From Candidatus Regiella endosymbiont of Tuberolachnus salignus (GTDB lineage: Bacteria; Pseudomonadota; Gammaproteobacteria; Enterobacterales; Enterobacteriaceae): a stretch of 64,000 bases of DNA. Numbering within the stretch: position 1 is the first letter of the stretch; every line of letters starts with the position of its first letter. The stretch is taken from positions 1-64,000 of the forward strand of contig NZ_OZ026542.1 of NCBI RefSeq assembly GCF_964020115.1. Reading direction: 5' to 3'. Shown here piece by piece: positions 42,742-52,850 of the stretch. The position numbers and the translations under genes are program-made. A model generated the notes under the pieces. It had not been told where the DNA came from and did no database searches. It worked only from the letters and a program-made list of their open reading frames with translations.

Positions 42742-43080
42742 TTATTCAACAATAACACGCACAGACTTACCCATATTGCCGATCATTCCTACGAGACAAT
42801 CCAAAGTGAATTTTTCTGTTTTTTGGTTCACCACATCAGAAATACGCGGACGTGAAACATGCAGTATTTTTGCTGCTTCGTTTTGTTTATGTCCCGTTTT
42901 GATCATCCAATCCGCTATTTCCGTCATCAATTGTTTTTTTAGGGCTACTGTTTTTTTGATTTCTTTCTGAGCAGTGGCCTGTAACGCCTTGGCCTCTTCG
43001 CCAGAAAAACCCAACGTGATAAAAATATTCGCCCCAGCAGGGGTAATATGGCGTGATTGTGTGTCTATCGGGTCAGTCAT
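42742..43080 (-). CDS. Antitoxin-like HTH protein (XRE type, HigA-like)
   Basis: A 112-residue DNA-binding protein. A helix-turn-helix occupies about residues 67-87 (KQNEAAKILHVSRPRISDVV), and the conserved end is KFTLDCLVGMIGNMGKSVRV. It starts within the stop of the upstream toxin-like gene (ATGA overlap). In such pairs the HTH protein neutralises the toxin and represses the operon. The inserted position between tail sheath and fibre genes marks it as prophage cargo. Confidence 0.82.
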   Translation of the reverse strand: MTDPIDTQSRHITPAGANIFITLGFSGEEAKALQATAQKEIKKTVALKKQLMTEIADWMIKTGHKQNEAAKILHVSRPRISDVVNQKTEKFTLDCLVGMIGNMGKSVRVIVE

Positions 43081-43424
43081 TTTTTGCTCCGTTCGTTAAT
43101 AATAGCTTTGTAGCGAACAAGGATGATGTCTTTGTCTTTTTGCGGGGTTTGTTGCGTTTTTTTCTGAAAACGGTGAAGCACGTAAATAACTTCTGCAAAT
43201 TTTGCGATGGTGATCACACGATAAGCCCCCGATTCCATCGTCAGTCGCAGTTCCTTTACCCCCGCCCCGCAAATATTCATCGGTTTCCAGTCCGCCGGTT
43301 CGAGACCCTGTTGGATTTTCCCTCGCTGAAATCCCGCTTCTTTTCTTGCCTCGGCGGGGAATTCAAGCAGATCTTTTAAAGACGAACCGCGCCAATCAAT
43401 GCATTTTTCGTTGCTTCCCTTCAT
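43077..43424 (-). CDS. RelE/Gp49-like toxin
   Basis: A 115-residue protein of the phage Gp49-like/HigB type. The start is set at the ATG at 43424 (MKGSNEKCIDWRGSSLKDLLEFP); the longer frame from 43487 adds residues without family likeness. Characteristic parts are FPAEARKEAGFQ, GVKELRLTMESGAYRVITIAKF and YVLHRFQKKTQQTPQKD. Relatives are mRNA-cleaving ribosome-dependent toxins. Coupled to the HTH antitoxin gene that follows. Confidence 0.82.
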   Translation of the reverse strand: MKGSNEKCIDWRGSSLKDLLEFPAEARKEAGFQRGKIQQGLEPADWKPMNICGAGVKELRLTMESGAYRVITIAKFAEVIYVLHRFQKKTQQTPQKDKDIILVRYKAIINERSKK

Positions 43425-43492
43425 TCTTTTTCGTTCGCAAGAGGTAGATATGTATAAAACATTATACGTAGTGGGGGATGATAGCAACCTAA

Positions 43493-43951
43493 TTAATCCT
43501 GATTTCGCTGCGTAAAAGCCTGCGTCACTGCCGTGGCGCGCATCTCAATTTCAGTCAGTGGGTTTTCGCTCCCTTTGTTTTGATAGGGTAGCTTCACTTC
43601 ACCGCGGACGACGCGCTGCGCAAAATCCCCTAACGTGGCATTGAAACCTTTTGCCGCCGCCCGCACTTCCGCCAGTGTTTGCACCTGGCTGAGGGTGACA
43701 CCGAAAGTGGCTATCTCATAGAGCAAAATATGCACCGCATCCGCCGTGGTTCCCAGTAAACTCTGGGTGTCACCCGCTGACAGGGTAATTGTTTGACGTA
43801 TCTCGGCTTTACGCTGGATCTTTTCTGCTTGGGCACGTGCGGATTGCAGCTCCTCGGGGGTGAATTGTGCGATGTAGTCTGGATCGGAAAAGAGCTCAAA
43901 CGGCACGTCACCCAATATTAGCGGGCGCCCCGCCCTTTCAATCATGATCAT
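43493..43951 (-). CDS. Phage tail-region protein, unknown
   Basis: A 152-residue protein between the fibre gene and the toxin-antitoxin pair, where P2 has its fibre-assembly gene G. It is acidic and helical (PEELQSARAQAEKIQRKAEIRQTI) with no membrane segment. It does not look like the usual fibre-assembly chaperone, so I leave the function open. AAGGA lies 10 bases upstream of the first of two closely spaced ATGs. It starts 17 bases after the fibre gene's stop. Confidence 0.6.
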   Translation of the reverse strand: MIMIERAGRPLILGDVPFELFSDPDYIAQFTPEELQSARAQAEKIQRKAEIRQTITLSAGDTQSLLGTTADAVHILLYEIATFGVTLSQVQTLAEVRAAAKGFNATLGDFAQRVVRGEVKLPYQNKGSENPLTEIEMRATAVTQAFTQRNQD

Positions 43952-43967
43952 GATGCGTTTATCCTTT

Positions 43968-45335
43968 TTATACGTTGCCGGGGGTTGCCAGCCATTGCTC
44001 TACGCATCCATGGGTAAGCCAAGGGGCGGCAAGATACAAGTCAATCGGTGTGGTTCGGCTGTGACAATTGATCAGAAAACCCAATTTGTGGCCGTTAGTG
44101 TGACCAGTGGCATGGAGTTTTACCGCGCGATTGAATTGATCGCTGGCTAACTGTATTCCTCCGCCTGAAGCCGGTGTCCAACCGCCGGGATTGTCGCCAA
44201 TGACAATTTTTGCTGTACCGCGCGTTTTGGCGTAAAGATAAATGCCGCGTGAAAACATCCCCTTTCCAATGTGCGTATATTGATTGAGACTCCAATTACC
44301 ATTGCTCCTATCGGTGCTGAGTGTCGCTGCAAGGGTCACTTTGAGTATGTTTATCTCAATCGGATACCAGGTTAGCGAGCCCACCAATGCCTGGAGTTCC
44401 GCCGCAATTTTTTTATCTGTGCCGGCAGCCGCTTTGGCATCCGGTGTGATAAGCGCGTAGGTAGGTGAACCCGCGTAGTAATAGCTCCAAAAATCATCCG
44501 GAAGTCCGGTGGCAGGCTTATTTTTCAAAAATCGGCTGTTGGTTAATAGATTAACGCCTCCTAGCGCCGCCAGTGTAACAAACCCTTTTTCGGTTTGCGT
44601 GGCATCGGGATGGTTGCGCGATTTTTCGTGTGCTGAATGTCGCTTGTCGATATCCATCACTTTACCATCAAGGTATTTTTTGCTGGCGGTAGTGGCTAAT
44701 TGATAGGCGGTCTTGACCGCTTTGGGTGTCGCGGCGTGCGTTTCACTGTCGCTGTCGGTGGCGCTGCTGAGAATAACAAACCCTTTTTCGGTTTGACTGG
44801 CATCGGGGTGGTTGCGTGATTTTTCATGTGCTGACAGTAAATTATCCACATAGGCTTTGACTTCAATCAGCTTATCATCCACATGGCGACGGGTCGCCAC
44901 CACCACTGAAGGATCGATTTTGAGTGTGATGGCCGCCGTGCTACTGACAATCAGTATCATACGCAAGGTTTGTGTACGACCACTGCCTTGCTGAAGTTGC
45001 GGTTTGTAGGTTTCGGGGCAATTGGCCAAGGCAATAAGCGTCCCGTCGTGGTCAAATAAGCCGATTTCTCGGATCCACCATCCCCCGTCGGCGGCGGGGA
45101 TCACTTGTTCGGCAATCATTTGATGGGTGTTAATGGGGTCGACGCTCAGCGAATTGAGCGCCGCGCGGCGGCGCTCATTGATGAGTTGGGTTTGGCGGGG
45201 ATCGGGTGTGGGTAAGCTTCCCCCACCGTCACCGACCGCCATGTGTGTTATTTTTAACGGTATCCCCAATGCCGTCGCATTGGCCAGTTTAGCGGCGCCC
45301 TGATGGGTGATGACAGCATAAAATTTTTCGTTCAT
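43968..45335 (-). CDS. P2-like tail fibre protein (H)
   Basis: A 455-residue fibre. The N-terminal baseplate-attachment domain MNEKFYAVITHQGAAKLANATALG and THMAVGDGGGSLPTPDP is typical of P2 H relatives. Two copies of SAHEKSRNHPDASQTEKGFV-type fibre repeats are present near residues 168 and 232. The C-terminal third differs from common fibres and would hold the receptor-binding part. It overlaps gene I by 4 bases. Confidence 0.88.
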   Translation of the reverse strand: MNEKFYAVITHQGAAKLANATALGIPLKITHMAVGDGGGSLPTPDPRQTQLINERRRAALNSLSVDPINTHQMIAEQVIPAADGGWWIREIGLFDHDGTLIALANCPETYKPQLQQGSGRTQTLRMILIVSSTAAITLKIDPSVVVATRRHVDDKLIEVKAYVDNLLSAHEKSRNHPDASQTEKGFVILSSATDSDSETHAATPKAVKTAYQLATTASKKYLDGKVMDIDKRHSAHEKSRNHPDATQTEKGFVTLAALGGVNLLTNSRFLKNKPATGLPDDFWSYYYAGSPTYALITPDAKAAAGTDKKIAAELQALVGSLTWYPIEINILKVTLAATLSTDRSNGNWSLNQYTHIGKGMFSRGIYLYAKTRGTAKIVIGDNPGGWTPASGGGIQLASDQFNRAVKLHATGHTNGHKLGFLINCHSRTTPIDLYLAAPWLTHGCVEQWLATPGNV

Positions 45336-45943
45336 GAAGTGATACTCAAATGGTCAATTAAATGGACGGCGCCGCCGCGATACGTGGTACCGGTCACGGT
45401 AAGGCTGTCGGGGAGGTAGGGATACACCGTGAGTTCATCCCCCTCATAGCAGGCGGCACCCACATAGGCGGCGCCCTGTGTAGCCAGCTGGATGGAGAGG
45501 CCAATCAGGTGGCGGCTACGCGGTTTGGCCTGATCAATCAGGCGTTCCAGCTCAACATACATGGCTTCGGTGATGCCGGTGTCAAGTACACCGATATCCA
45601 GCCGAAATGTCCCAGGCGGGTCATTATTTTGCCACCACTCGATAACACGGATCAGGTAACCCAGCGGCTCCACCACGCGACGCAGCGCCGCAATCGTGCC
45701 TTTGTGTTTATGCACATAAAAGGCCGCCTTAACCACCGCCCGTTTGGTCGCCTCTGACCAGCTTTCATCCCAGCGATCCACTGACCACGCCCAGGCCAAG
45801 TAAGGCAGTAAGGCGACAGGGCAGCGGTCTGCATCCCACAAGGGGCGCAGGGGAACCGTCATATCACTCAAGCCTGCACAGGCTTGCGCCGCCGCGATTT
45901 CTACTGCTGAGGAGCCCGGCGGCAGTAAGCTGTTATTCATCAC
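45332..45943 (-). CDS. P2-like baseplate/tail protein I
   Basis: 203 residues with the family segments LLPPGSSAVEIAAAQA, LPYLAWAWSVDRWDESWSE and HKHKGTIAALRRVVEPLGY. It joins the fibre to the baseplate in P2-type virions. It overlaps gene J by 11 bases and gene H by 4, so the order V-W-J-I-H is kept as in P2. Confidence 0.9.
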   Translation of the reverse strand: MMNNSLLPPGSSAVEIAAAQACAGLSDMTVPLRPLWDADRCPVALLPYLAWAWSVDRWDESWSEATKRAVVKAAFYVHKHKGTIAALRRVVEPLGYLIRVIEWWQNNDPPGTFRLDIGVLDTGITEAMYVELERLIDQAKPRSRHLIGLSIQLATQGAAYVGAACYEGDELTVYPYLPDSLTVTGTTYRGGAVHLIDHLSITS

Positions 45944-46517
45944 AACCGCCTAGGGTTAAGCGATAACTGCGGCAATAGGCGGCTTGCGTTTTATCCAAGA
46001 TCACATCACGCAAGGGTGCCGCCAGGGCTACCCGCTGTACCCCCTCAACATGCAGCGCCCCATAAATCGCCGACAAGCGGATATCACGCCCTAAACGCCG
46101 TTGGGCGTTGACGTAAGCCTTGAGTCGATTTTCAGCCGCCGCGCGGATCGGTTCAGCTTCGGGGGTAGGGTAAAGGGTCAATGTGGCGTCAATGCGGTAA
46201 TCGATAATGGTGGCCGATTGGACGGTCAGGCGATCGGCCACCGGGCGGATATTTTCATCATTGAGTGCGGCGTTAACCCGGGCTAACAGGTCTGCGGACG
46301 CCGCACCGTTATTTTCTCGCGATAAGACCGTGAGGGTGACGCAAGCGGGTGAGGGGCTGATTGCTGAGGCATCGGCTACCCGACCATCCGCACTGCGGGC
46401 ATGAAATTCGTAAGCACCGCTGCAACCGGCTACGCTGAAGCCTTCAAAAGCCTGTTGAATACGGAGGCGAAAATCGCTATCACTTTCGGTGAGCGCGGCA
46501 CTATCCAGGCTGGGCAT
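45933..46517 (-). CDS. P2-like baseplate protein J, internally shortened
   Basis: 194 residues, where P2 J has about 300. The first ten residues (MPSLDSAALT) look like a normal J start, but they run straight into ESDSDFRLRIQQAFEG, which in the family lies more than 100 residues in. The rest (GAYEFHARSADGRVADASA, NDENIRPVADRLTVQSA, QRRLGRDIRLSAIYGALHV) is normal to the C-terminus. An in-frame deletion of the N-terminal domain is the simplest reading. The protein is therefore probably not functional in a baseplate, although the frame is intact. Confidence 0.8.
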   Translation of the reverse strand: MPSLDSAALTESDSDFRLRIQQAFEGFSVAGCSGAYEFHARSADGRVADASAISPSPACVTLTVLSRENNGAASADLLARVNAALNDENIRPVADRLTVQSATIIDYRIDATLTLYPTPEAEPIRAAAENRLKAYVNAQRRLGRDIRLSAIYGALHVEGVQRVALAAPLRDVILDKTQAAYCRSYRLTLGGCDE

Positions 46518-46864
46518 TATTGTCCTCCTATCGGCAATGAGAGCGTAAAAGGCACGCCGCTATCGCGTTGATGACCGCTGAGATCGATTTGCATGTTGCC
46601 GTTGATAGCCGAGGTAAGGGTAATGGCGTTTAATGTGATGCGGTTTTCCCAGCGTAATAAGGCACTGTAAATCGCCGCCTTCATTTTAAGCTGTAGTGTG
46701 GGACTTTGCGGGCTGTCGATCAGGCGAGAGAGCAGCGATCCGTAATCCCGGCGCATCACACGGGAGCCTAGCGGGGTGATTAAAATGTCGTTGATCGATT
46801 GACGAAGATGTGCCCTGTCGCTGATCGCGTTGCCACTGTGGCGGTGCATGCCGAGGTAAGTCAT
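46517..46864 (-). CDS. P2-like baseplate protein W (gp25-like)
   Basis: 115 residues of the gp25/lysozyme-like baseplate family: MTYLGMHRHSGNAISD, the segment SINDILITPLGSRVMRRDYGS and RWENRITLNAI. A wedge component of contractile tails. It overlaps gene V by 4 bases and abuts gene J. Confidence 0.9.
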   Translation of the reverse strand: MTYLGMHRHSGNAISDRAHLRQSINDILITPLGSRVMRRDYGSLLSRLIDSPQSPTLQLKMKAAIYSALLRWENRITLNAITLTSAINGNMQIDLSGHQRDSGVPFTLSLPIGGQ

Positions 46865-47454
46865 GTGGGGGCTCCCGTCTGATCGCCGCCCCCTTTCACC
46901 CCAGGGTGCTGATGGCGGTGCAAAGTGATACCGTTAGAGATCAAATTGCCGCCCCCGTGGGTGAGGTCGCCGCGGAGGGTGCCACCCCGGTTAACCTGTA
47001 AAGAATCGGTGATAAGCTGTTGGGTGCAGGTGACTACCGGGCTGTCCAGCGTGATCGAGGTGGCGGCGGTTATCGTTGCTGTTTTGATGCCAGTGACCGC
47101 TAAGTGACCCGTTTTAGGCTCATAATGACATTGCGCCCCGTCGGAGAAGCAGAGCAGGATCGCTGCTTCTGAGGCCGACGGTGCCGGATTGGCATCGGAA
47201 AAAATCGCCGGTAATACAAACGCTGTGGTCAATTCACCACTGATACTGAGGATCAGCACTTGCTCACCAATTGAGGGCGCTGACCACATTTTGATGTGAC
47301 CCGCACGTGAGGTCAGCCAGTGTAGCCAATCGGTTTCTAACTCGCCTGTTTTTACCCGGCACCGGCCTTGTGTCGTATCGACTGCCGATACCGTGCCAAT
47401 GCGGATCAAATTTGCCAGGCGGCGTTGATAGTCTGCGTGATTGAAGGTTTTCAT
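46861..47454 (-). CDS. P2-like baseplate spike protein V
   Basis: 197 residues. It has an N-terminal OB-fold (RIGTVSAVDTTQGRCRVKTG), a middle beta-rich region (VLILSISGELTTAFVLPAIF) and a C-terminal spike with LHRHQHPGVKGGGDQTG, whose HxH motif binds iron at the tip in P2 V. First gene of the tail operon seen here; its promoter would lie in 47455-47600. Confidence 0.92.
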   Translation of the reverse strand: MKTFNHADYQRRLANLIRIGTVSAVDTTQGRCRVKTGELETDWLHWLTSRAGHIKMWSAPSIGEQVLILSISGELTTAFVLPAIFSDANPAPSASEAAILLCFSDGAQCHYEPKTGHLAVTGIKTATITAATSITLDSPVVTCTQQLITDSLQVNRGGTLRGDLTHGGGNLISNGITLHRHQHPGVKGGGDQTGAPT

Positions 47455-47623
47455 GCCCTCAGTGTGCCGCCTATCGGGCGCGGGAGCATGTGAACAGCGT
47501 TGTGTGGGGAGTGGGACAGCTACTTAAGGCGGATTTTACGATTTCGGGGGATGGGCAAAATAATCATTTTCTTTTTCTGAAACGATCCTTTGTAACTCAA
47601 CAAAAATGTAGTAACATAAATGT

Positions 47624-47923
47624 ATGAAAATAATATTTGAATGGGATGAGACGAAGGCGGAAAGCAACATCAAGAAGCACCGCTTAAGTTTCGAAACGGC
47701 TGTCCGTGCTTTTGCTGACCCGTTCGCGCTGGTTGAGCAAGACCGTATCGAAAACGGGGAACACCGCTGGCAAACTTTGGGACTTGTCGAGGGCTATTTA
47801 CTGGTTCTGGTGGCGCATACCATCAGAGAAAACGAAGACAACGTCGAAGTAATTCGTATCATTTCGGCTCGTCGTGCCGAATCTAAAGAGAGAAAACGCT
47901 ATGAGCAAAACCGTTCACTATAA
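47624..47923 (+). CDS. brnT: BrnT toxin
   Basis: 99 residues of the BrnT ribonuclease toxin family, related to RelE: FEWDETKAESNIKKHRLSFETAVRAFADP, HRWQTLGLVEGYLLVLVAHT and IRIISARRAESKERKRYE. It precedes and overlaps the antitoxin gene by 23 bases, the usual BrnTA order. It lies just outside the P2-like tail genes on the opposite strand. Confidence 0.93.
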   Translation: MKIIFEWDETKAESNIKKHRLSFETAVRAFADPFALVEQDRIENGEHRWQTLGLVEGYLLVLVAHTIRENEDNVEVIRIISARRAESKERKRYEQNRSL

Positions 47924-48212
47924 AATCGATCTGAACAAACTACCTACGCTGACAACAAAACAGCAGGCAGAGCTAAAAACACTGAAAACAATGCCGGATG
48001 AATCCATTGACTACAGCGATATTCCGCCACTGGACGATGTATTTTGGAAAAATGCTGTGCAAAATCCATTTTACAAGCCCACTAAAACTTCTACGACAGT
48101 ACGGGTTGATTCGGATGTAATTGCATGGCTCAGAAGTCAAGGTAAAGGCTATCAGACTCGTATCAACACTATCTTGCGTGAAGCAATGATGCGTTCTCTG
48201 CATCACAAATAA
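47901..48212 (+). CDS. brnA: BrnA antitoxin
   Basis: 103 residues; start ATG 47901 (MSKTVHYKIDLNKLP). The C-terminal ribbon-helix-helix region is TTVRVDSDVIAWLRSQGKGYQTRINTILREAM, typical of BrnA, which binds the toxin and the operon promoter. A strong hairpin follows 7 bases after the stop. Confidence 0.92.
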   Translation: MSKTVHYKIDLNKLPTLTTKQQAELKTLKTMPDESIDYSDIPPLDDVFWKNAVQNPFYKPTKTSTTVRVDSDVIAWLRSQGKGYQTRINTILREAMMRSLHHK

Positions 48213-48219
48213 GTTAACT

Positions 48220-48275
48220 ATTCTGGCCTAATAAATTTGGACACTAAAGAAGGGAAAAATTTATTAGGCCAGAAT
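48220..48275. terminator. 19-bp perfect hairpin downstream of brnA
   Basis: ATTCTGGCCTAATAAATTT (48220-48238) and its exact reverse complement (48257-48275) enclose an 18-base loop. There is no clear T-run after it, so it may be a processing or stability element, or the end pair of a small mobile sequence. Confidence 0.6.
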
Positions 48276-48428
48276 ATTTCTGTTTCTACTTCTAATTTTT
48301 TTGCGGGGCTTGTAGCAGTACTTGCTCTTGCCTCCAATATTTCATGCGAATTTCTGACTTTAATTGAAGGCCATTCTGTAGAAACAGCTTCAGTTAGCAT
48401 TGTTATGTCTGTTTGTATTCTTGGATAA
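48237..48428 (+). CDS. Small hydrophobic ORF, doubtful
   Basis: 63 codons from a TTG inside the hairpin, without a ribosome site. One hydrophobic helix lies at about residues 21-38 (FFAGLVAVLALASNISC). It could be the rest of a small membrane protein, but nothing proves translation. Confidence 0.2.
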   Translation: MDTKEGKNLLGQNISVSTSNFFAGLVAVLALASNISCEFLTLIEGHSVETASVSIVMSVCILG

Positions 48429-48903
48429 ATAAGTGGATATTTTATTTGAAAACATTTTTAGCCCTTTTTATTTGAATTGATTAAATTTTAAAAAACTATA
48501 TGGGAGAGTTTCGCAAAAGAAGGAATTAAAGTACTATGAGGCTTTCCCCGATTAGTCAACACCGGGTTTTTATGACAATAAATACCGTCCATTGACAGTA
48601 GAACTTTCTCTGTTAAAAAATGGTTTCAAGACTTAAAACCATAATGTAAAAACCTTATATATTAATTTAAGCGACAGTATTGTAACGATTTCTAACAGAA
48701 AATGTGCCTAAAGAATTGTATCTAAATTTATATCTATTAGATTTTTAAATTAATTTTATTAACAAACGTAAAATAAATATCGATCAATATCATTAATGTT
48801 CTTGCTTTAACCAGTTTAACCTACTGTTATTTTCAGATCATGCTCTCAAAATATTTCAAATTCGCAGCAATAATATGTTGCTCTTTCGATCAAAACAAAA
48901 AAA
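48429..48903. other. AT-rich non-coding region
   Basis: 475 bases with no gene or clear repeat between the brn and hic pairs. Very AT-rich, as expected of decayed prophage DNA. Confidence 0.5.
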
Positions 48904-49269
48904 TCAAGTGCTCTTCATACGTTCATTCAACGTTTCAAGGATAAAAGCGTTAACAGAGACCTGCCGTTCAGATGCGGCACCCGCGAGACGTTCTCCCAAT
49001 GATTCAGGGTAACGCAGGGTAAAGGTTTTTACCTTCTCTGTTGTGGCAAATGGAGCGATGTTTTGCTCTTCACAATCAGCCAGATAGCCACTGAGAGAAA
49101 TTTCACCTTCTTTTTTCAACCCCTTTATGCTATCAGACATAAAATCACAATAACCCGATAGACCTAAAAATTTACCACGAAACATGCCCATTTCAGGTAT
49201 ATAAGCGATAGTAGCAAGCTGTCCGGCTACCACCATAGTATTGAGTGTGTTTGTCGTTGCTTTATTCAT
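48904..49269 (-). CDS. hicB: HicB antitoxin
   Basis: 121 residues; start ATG 49269 (MNKATTNTLNTM), overlapping the hicA stop by 4 bases. The N-terminal HicB fold has IAYIPEMGMFRGKFLGLSGYCDFMSDS, and the C-terminal ribbon-helix-helix is FTLRYPESLGERLAGAASER and SVNAFILETLNERM. It neutralises HicA and probably represses the operon. Confidence 0.92.
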   Translation of the reverse strand: MNKATTNTLNTMVVAGQLATIAYIPEMGMFRGKFLGLSGYCDFMSDSIKGLKKEGEISLSGYLADCEEQNIAPFATTEKVKTFTLRYPESLGERLAGAASERQVSVNAFILETLNERMKST

Positions 49270-49520
49270 TGTTGAATTCCTATGCTTTCTAGCCACTCAC
49301 GTAAACTGACTAATGCGCCTTTATCTGTATCAGGAGAGGGGTGTGGGCGGTGAAATCGAGCGATACTCCCATTGAGTAAAAACCGTACCCTTGAGCCACT
49401 GCTTTGTTTGACCTCTCCACCCAGCGCTACTATCAATGATTCAATATCAGCCCATTTGATATTTGAAGGGGGTGGTTTTCTTAACACTTTTTTTAGTGTT
49501 TCTGTCTGTTTTTTTCTCAC
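49266..49520 (-). CDS. hicA: HicA toxin
   Basis: About 84 residues from a GTG at 49520; the frame is open to a TTG at 49544. It has the long HicA form with WADIESLIVALGGEVKQSSGSRVRFLLNG and FHRPHPSPDTDKGAL. A His after GS, used by some HicA toxins, is Arg here, which I recall as normal in this subtype. Relatives cleave mRNA. First gene of the pair. Confidence 0.88.
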   Translation of the reverse strand: MRKKQTETLKKVLRKPPPSNIKWADIESLIVALGGEVKQSSGSRVRFLLNGSIARFHRPHPSPDTDKGALVSLREWLESIGIQQ

Positions 49521-49656
49521 AGTGGAGTCACTTAATGAAGTCAATTAGCCAATAATAGAGATTGATTAGTATGACGTCAATAAATGAAGTCATTTTATTC
49601 TCTTTCTGCTCACTATTTTACATGCCCTCTGTACAATCAAATAATAACTCCTCCCC

Positions 49657-50330
49657 TCAAACTCGCATCGGCACCCCTACTTTTTTCACCTTCTGCCGTA
49701 TGATTATTTTTCGATCAAGGGGACAGTTATTGCCACGAGTCCAAGGGACGGAAAATCCGTCCGGCAGGTCAACAGCAACAGCAATGGCTACCTCATTAGG
49801 CTGCTTATCGTTTTTCACCTTACGTACCCGTTGCCAGCGCTCGTCATGGGTACCAATACGCGACTCAATACCCAGCCGGGGCGACCACACACCGTAAATC
49901 TTCATGCCCTTCTCCCCGTAAGCATTCAGGGTATCCGACGCCACATAAGCAGTGCGCACAGTATGGTCTTTACGCGGCACCAACACCCCGCCTTGCTTGA
50001 GTATATAGGTGGCCATACACCCGGCATCGGCAGCAGCCAGCACCTCATCCATCGCCTTATCTGCCAGCTGTTGCCCGCCTTTTTTTGCGTTTGATTTGCG
50101 CTGCAACTGCCCGGCCAGTAAACGTAATTCACGGTAAGTTTGGCGTGACGGAATACCAAAAAACTGAAATTGCCGTACCCGGTGCAAACTCGCCCACGCC
50201 ACGACATGTTCAACCGCTTCATGAAGCGGCTTACCGGTCTCATGACTCAATATGGAACCCCTGAAGAACCGATAATGAATGCTATATTTTGAGCTAATAG
50301 CGTTACATTTTTCAGTATCAAGGGTCAATT
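49657..50330 (-). pseudogene. P2-like replication protein A, C-terminal fragment
   Basis: From about residue 29 on, the sequence HETGKPLHEAVEHVVAWASLHRVRQFQFFG and TYRELRLLAGQ matches the part of P2 A-type rolling-circle initiators that follows the catalytic tyrosines. The catalytic domain itself is missing, cut at or near the left end of IS21 copy 3 (50331). The first 28 residues of the open frame (TLDTEKCNAISSKYSIHYRF) do not look like A and may be other joined DNA. It is not functional for replication. Confidence 0.72.
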
Positions 50331-50386
50331 TGTCAACGCTACTTTAGATTGACCACTTTTTGCTACTTTAAAATGTCCAGTTTTTG

Positions 50387-52374
<1,988 letters not shown>

Positions 52375-52462
52375 GGCTTTGTCACCACAAAGGAAACTGC
52401 ATTCTGGCTTGAGTGGACAAATTAAATTAGCAATTTACGGTCTTTTATCATTAGCGCTGACA

Positions 52463-52556
52463 GCAATGCACCAACATCAATTGCGGTCATACCTTTATCA
52501 CCATGGAAACTTTTGTGCGCTCCATTGTAAAACCACAGAATGTGCAATCAGCGCCG
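52463..52556 (-). other. Phage gene start cut by IS21 copy 3 (possible)
   Basis: On the minus strand GATAAAGGT precedes ATG at about 52483, giving MTAIDVGAL before the IS border. This may be the first nine or ten codons of a phage gene. Too short to name. Confidence 0.25.
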
Positions 52557-52595
52557 CCCCACCCGGCAAAAAACGCACAGGTGGGGTTTTGTTTT
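52557..52595 (+). terminator. Hairpin with T-run, prophage end
   Basis: CCCCACC (52557-52563) pairs with GGTGGGG (52580-52586), then TTTTGTTTT. Confidence 0.65.
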
Positions 52596-52733
52596 GAGGG
52601 AGGGGGGTGAATCACTTTTTCAAAAATATGCGCATATGCTGCTAGAAAAAATCCGCAAGTATTGCTTGTATAAAAAATCTCCGCCGCCAAAGTGCCGCCA
52701 TTTTGTCGCCACTTTGAAATTTCGATCACAAAA

Positions 52734-52761
52734 AAACCGCCTGTTGGCGGTTTCTGTTTTT
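52734..52761. terminator. Rho-independent terminator near tRNA-Leu fragment
   Basis: AAACCGCC, loop TGTT, GGCGGTTT (52746-52753), then CTGTTTTT. The A-run on the other side makes it usable in both directions. Confidence 0.8.
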
Positions 52762-52796
52762 ATGCATAACTACTTGATTTTAAATCTAAAACTTGA

Positions 52797-52850
52797 TGGT
52801 GCCCGGGGCGGGACTTGAACCCGCACAGCCTTAAGGCCGAGGGATTTTAA
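52797..52850 (-). other. 3' part of tRNA-Leu(TAA): phage attachment-site remnant
   Basis: Reading the minus strand, TTAAAATCCCTCGGCC, then a variable arm, GTGCGGGTTCAAGTCCCGC and CCGGGCACCA form the 3' half of a tRNA-Leu from the anticodon loop (TAA) to CCA. The 5' half is absent: upstream sequence (GGCTGG and AT-rich DNA) cannot complete the cloverleaf. Such 3' halves are the duplicated att core left by integration into a tRNA gene. It marks one end of the P2-like prophage or of another element. Confidence 0.82.

Noticed and set aside
42608..42970. 120-residue plus-strand ORF opposite the HTH antitoxin gene
   Set aside because: Antisense to a coupled toxin-antitoxin pair, no family features.
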